Below are positions 63,212-64,000 of a DNA stretch of 64,000 bases, piece by piece. Positions within the stretch are counted from its first letter, which is position 1, and each line of letters opens with the position of its first letter. The notes below the pieces were generated by a model. It saw only the letters and a list, made by a program, of their open reading frames with translations, was not told where the DNA came from and made no database searches. Origin of the DNA: Sinorhizobium arboris LMG 14919 (GTDB taxonomy: Bacteria > Pseudomonadota > Alphaproteobacteria > Rhizobiales > Rhizobiaceae); assembly GCF_000427465.1 (NCBI RefSeq), contig NZ_ATYB01000014.1, forward strand, positions 2,069,570-2,133,569, read 5' to 3'. The translations under genes were made by a program, and so were the position numbers.

Positions 63212-64000
63212 ATGAGAATCTCCGTCACCACGTCCATATTTATCGGCTTGATGGCAGGCGTCGCGCTTGGTCCGTCGGCCGCGGCAGCCGAGAAGACGAA
63301 GTTCGAGTTCTGGTACGGCCTTTCGGGCGATCTTGGGGAACGCGTCCAGGATGCCTGCAAGAAGTTCAACGACAGCCAATCCGAATTCGAGATCGTCTGC
63401 ACCTCGCAAAACGGATACGACGCGACCCTGCAAAACACGATTGCCGCCTATCGCGCGAAGAAGCAGCCGGCGATCACGCAGATCTACGACGCCGGCACTC
63501 TGGACATGATGCTTTCGGGTGCATTCGTGCCCGCCAGGAAGCTGATGGCCGACAATGGCTACACCATCGACTGGAACAATTATTTCGGCGGCATCGCCAA
63601 TTATTATGCGACCGCCAAGGGAGAATTGAACTCCTTCCCGTTCAATTCCTCGACTGCGATGTTTTACTACAACGTCGACGCCTTCCAGAAGGCCGGCATC
63701 GACTTCAAGCCGGACACCTGGGAACAGGTCGAGCAAGCGGCCCGCAAACTCAAGGCAGCCGGATACGAATGCCCGCTCGCCTTCAACTTCGATACCTGGC
63801 AGCTCATGGAGCAGTTCTCGGCCATTCACAACCAGCCGCTTGCCACCAAGGCGAATGGTTACAATGGGCTGGATGCCGAACTGGTCGTCAACAAGACCAA
63901 GTTCGTGGACCACGTGAAGTTCTTCAAAAAAATGGCCGACGAGAAGCTCTTCGTGGTCAAGACCAAGCAGCTCGGCATGGATCTTGTCCCAGCCTTCACG
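63212..64000 (+). CDS. sn-glycerol-3-phosphate-binding protein UgpB-like, 3' truncated by window end
   Basis: The first 263 codons of a periplasmic binding protein; no stop before the window edge. Signal peptide MRISVTTSIFIGLMAGVALG to about AAA (residue 26), then FEFWYGLSGDLGERVQDA near 33, AITQIYDAGTLDMMLSG near 88, FPFNSSTAMFYYNVDAFQKA near 148 (PFNSSTP in UgpB), and a Trp-rich WQLMEQFSAI near 192. This pattern is close to UgpB, which feeds glycerol phosphate or glycerophosphodiesters to the UgpAEC importer. The rest of that operon would lie beyond the window. AAGGAG precedes the ATG by 9 nt. Confidence 0.8.
   Translation, partial: MRISVTTSIFIGLMAGVALGPSAAAAEKTKFEFWYGLSGDLGERVQDACKKFNDSQSEFEIVCTSQNGYDATLQNTIAAYRAKKQPAITQIYDAGTLDMMLSGAFVPARKLMADNGYTIDWNNYFGGIANYYATAKGELNSFPFNSSTAMFYYNVDAFQKAGIDFKPDTWEQVEQAARKLKAAGYECPLAFNFDTWQLMEQFSAIHNQPLATKANGYNGLDAELVVNKTKFVDHVKFFKKMADEKLFVVKTKQLGMDLVPAFT

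Overview
This is a GC-rich alphaproteobacterial chromosome segment, almost certainly from Sinorhizobium/Ensifer or a close Rhizobiaceae relative. The reasons are the gene order of the division/cell-wall (dcw) cluster, the btaAB betaine-lipid pair, short rhizobial intergenic mosaic repeats (RIME-like), an iron-responsive TGA-N9-TCA operator of the RirA type, and a stand-alone FMN-riboswitch-controlled lumazine synthase next to an AraC regulator and a hydroxamate-type siderophore receptor. From memory, not from a search, that last order matches the S. meliloti chromosome. I see no prophage, insertion sequence, tRNA or CRISPR array.

Region 1 (1-14.5 kb, all minus strand): mraZ-rsmH-ftsL-ftsI-murE-murF-mraY-murD-ftsW-murG-murC-murB, mostly overlapping or nearly abutting, ended by an intrinsic terminator after murB. 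Four TGGG boxes on a 10-bp period lie upstream of mraZ. Two diverged RIME-like repeats sit inside the operon (murF/mraY and murE/ftsI gaps). rnpB (RNase P RNA) lies upstream at 14.7-15.1 kb.

Region 2 (15-31.7 kb): housekeeping and envelope genes: an FAD oxidase, two small lytic transglycosylases, an AmpD/AmiD-type amidase, a TerB/DnaJ protein, PPi-dependent phosphofructokinase, a LysE exporter, a serine hydrolase, btaAB, a GH25 lysozyme-like lipoprotein, an MltB-type transglycosylase, an EamA exporter, a 25-residue membrane micropeptide, and metF behind an ArsR-methyltransferase regulator (SahR type) with a palindromic operator.

Region 3 (32-45.3 kb): ettA, an RNase T2 homologue with altered catalytic residues, an alpha/beta hydrolase, an EamA transporter, a ThDP-dependent enzyme, a small DUF442-type phosphatase-like protein, an aldose-epimerase-like protein, an L,D-transpeptidase, an FAD oxidase, and a soluble globin-coupled chemoreceptor downstream of a ParA-like ATPase.

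Region 4 (45.4-58.7 kb): the most coherent accessory module. A minus-strand run encodes an N-formylglutamate amidohydrolase-like enzyme, a three-part TRAP transporter, a glutamine-synthetase-like ligase, an aldehyde dehydrogenase and an iron-type alcohol dehydrogenase, closed by a terminator. A divergent RpiR regulator and two palindromes 42 bp apart lie at its head. I infer a gamma-glutamylation route for an imported amine or amino alcohol. A four-gene ABC importer follows the regulator.

Region 5 (58.7-64 kb): FMN riboswitch and ribH, AraC regulator, iron-boxed TonB receptor, and the 5' part of a UgpB-like binding protein that runs off the window.
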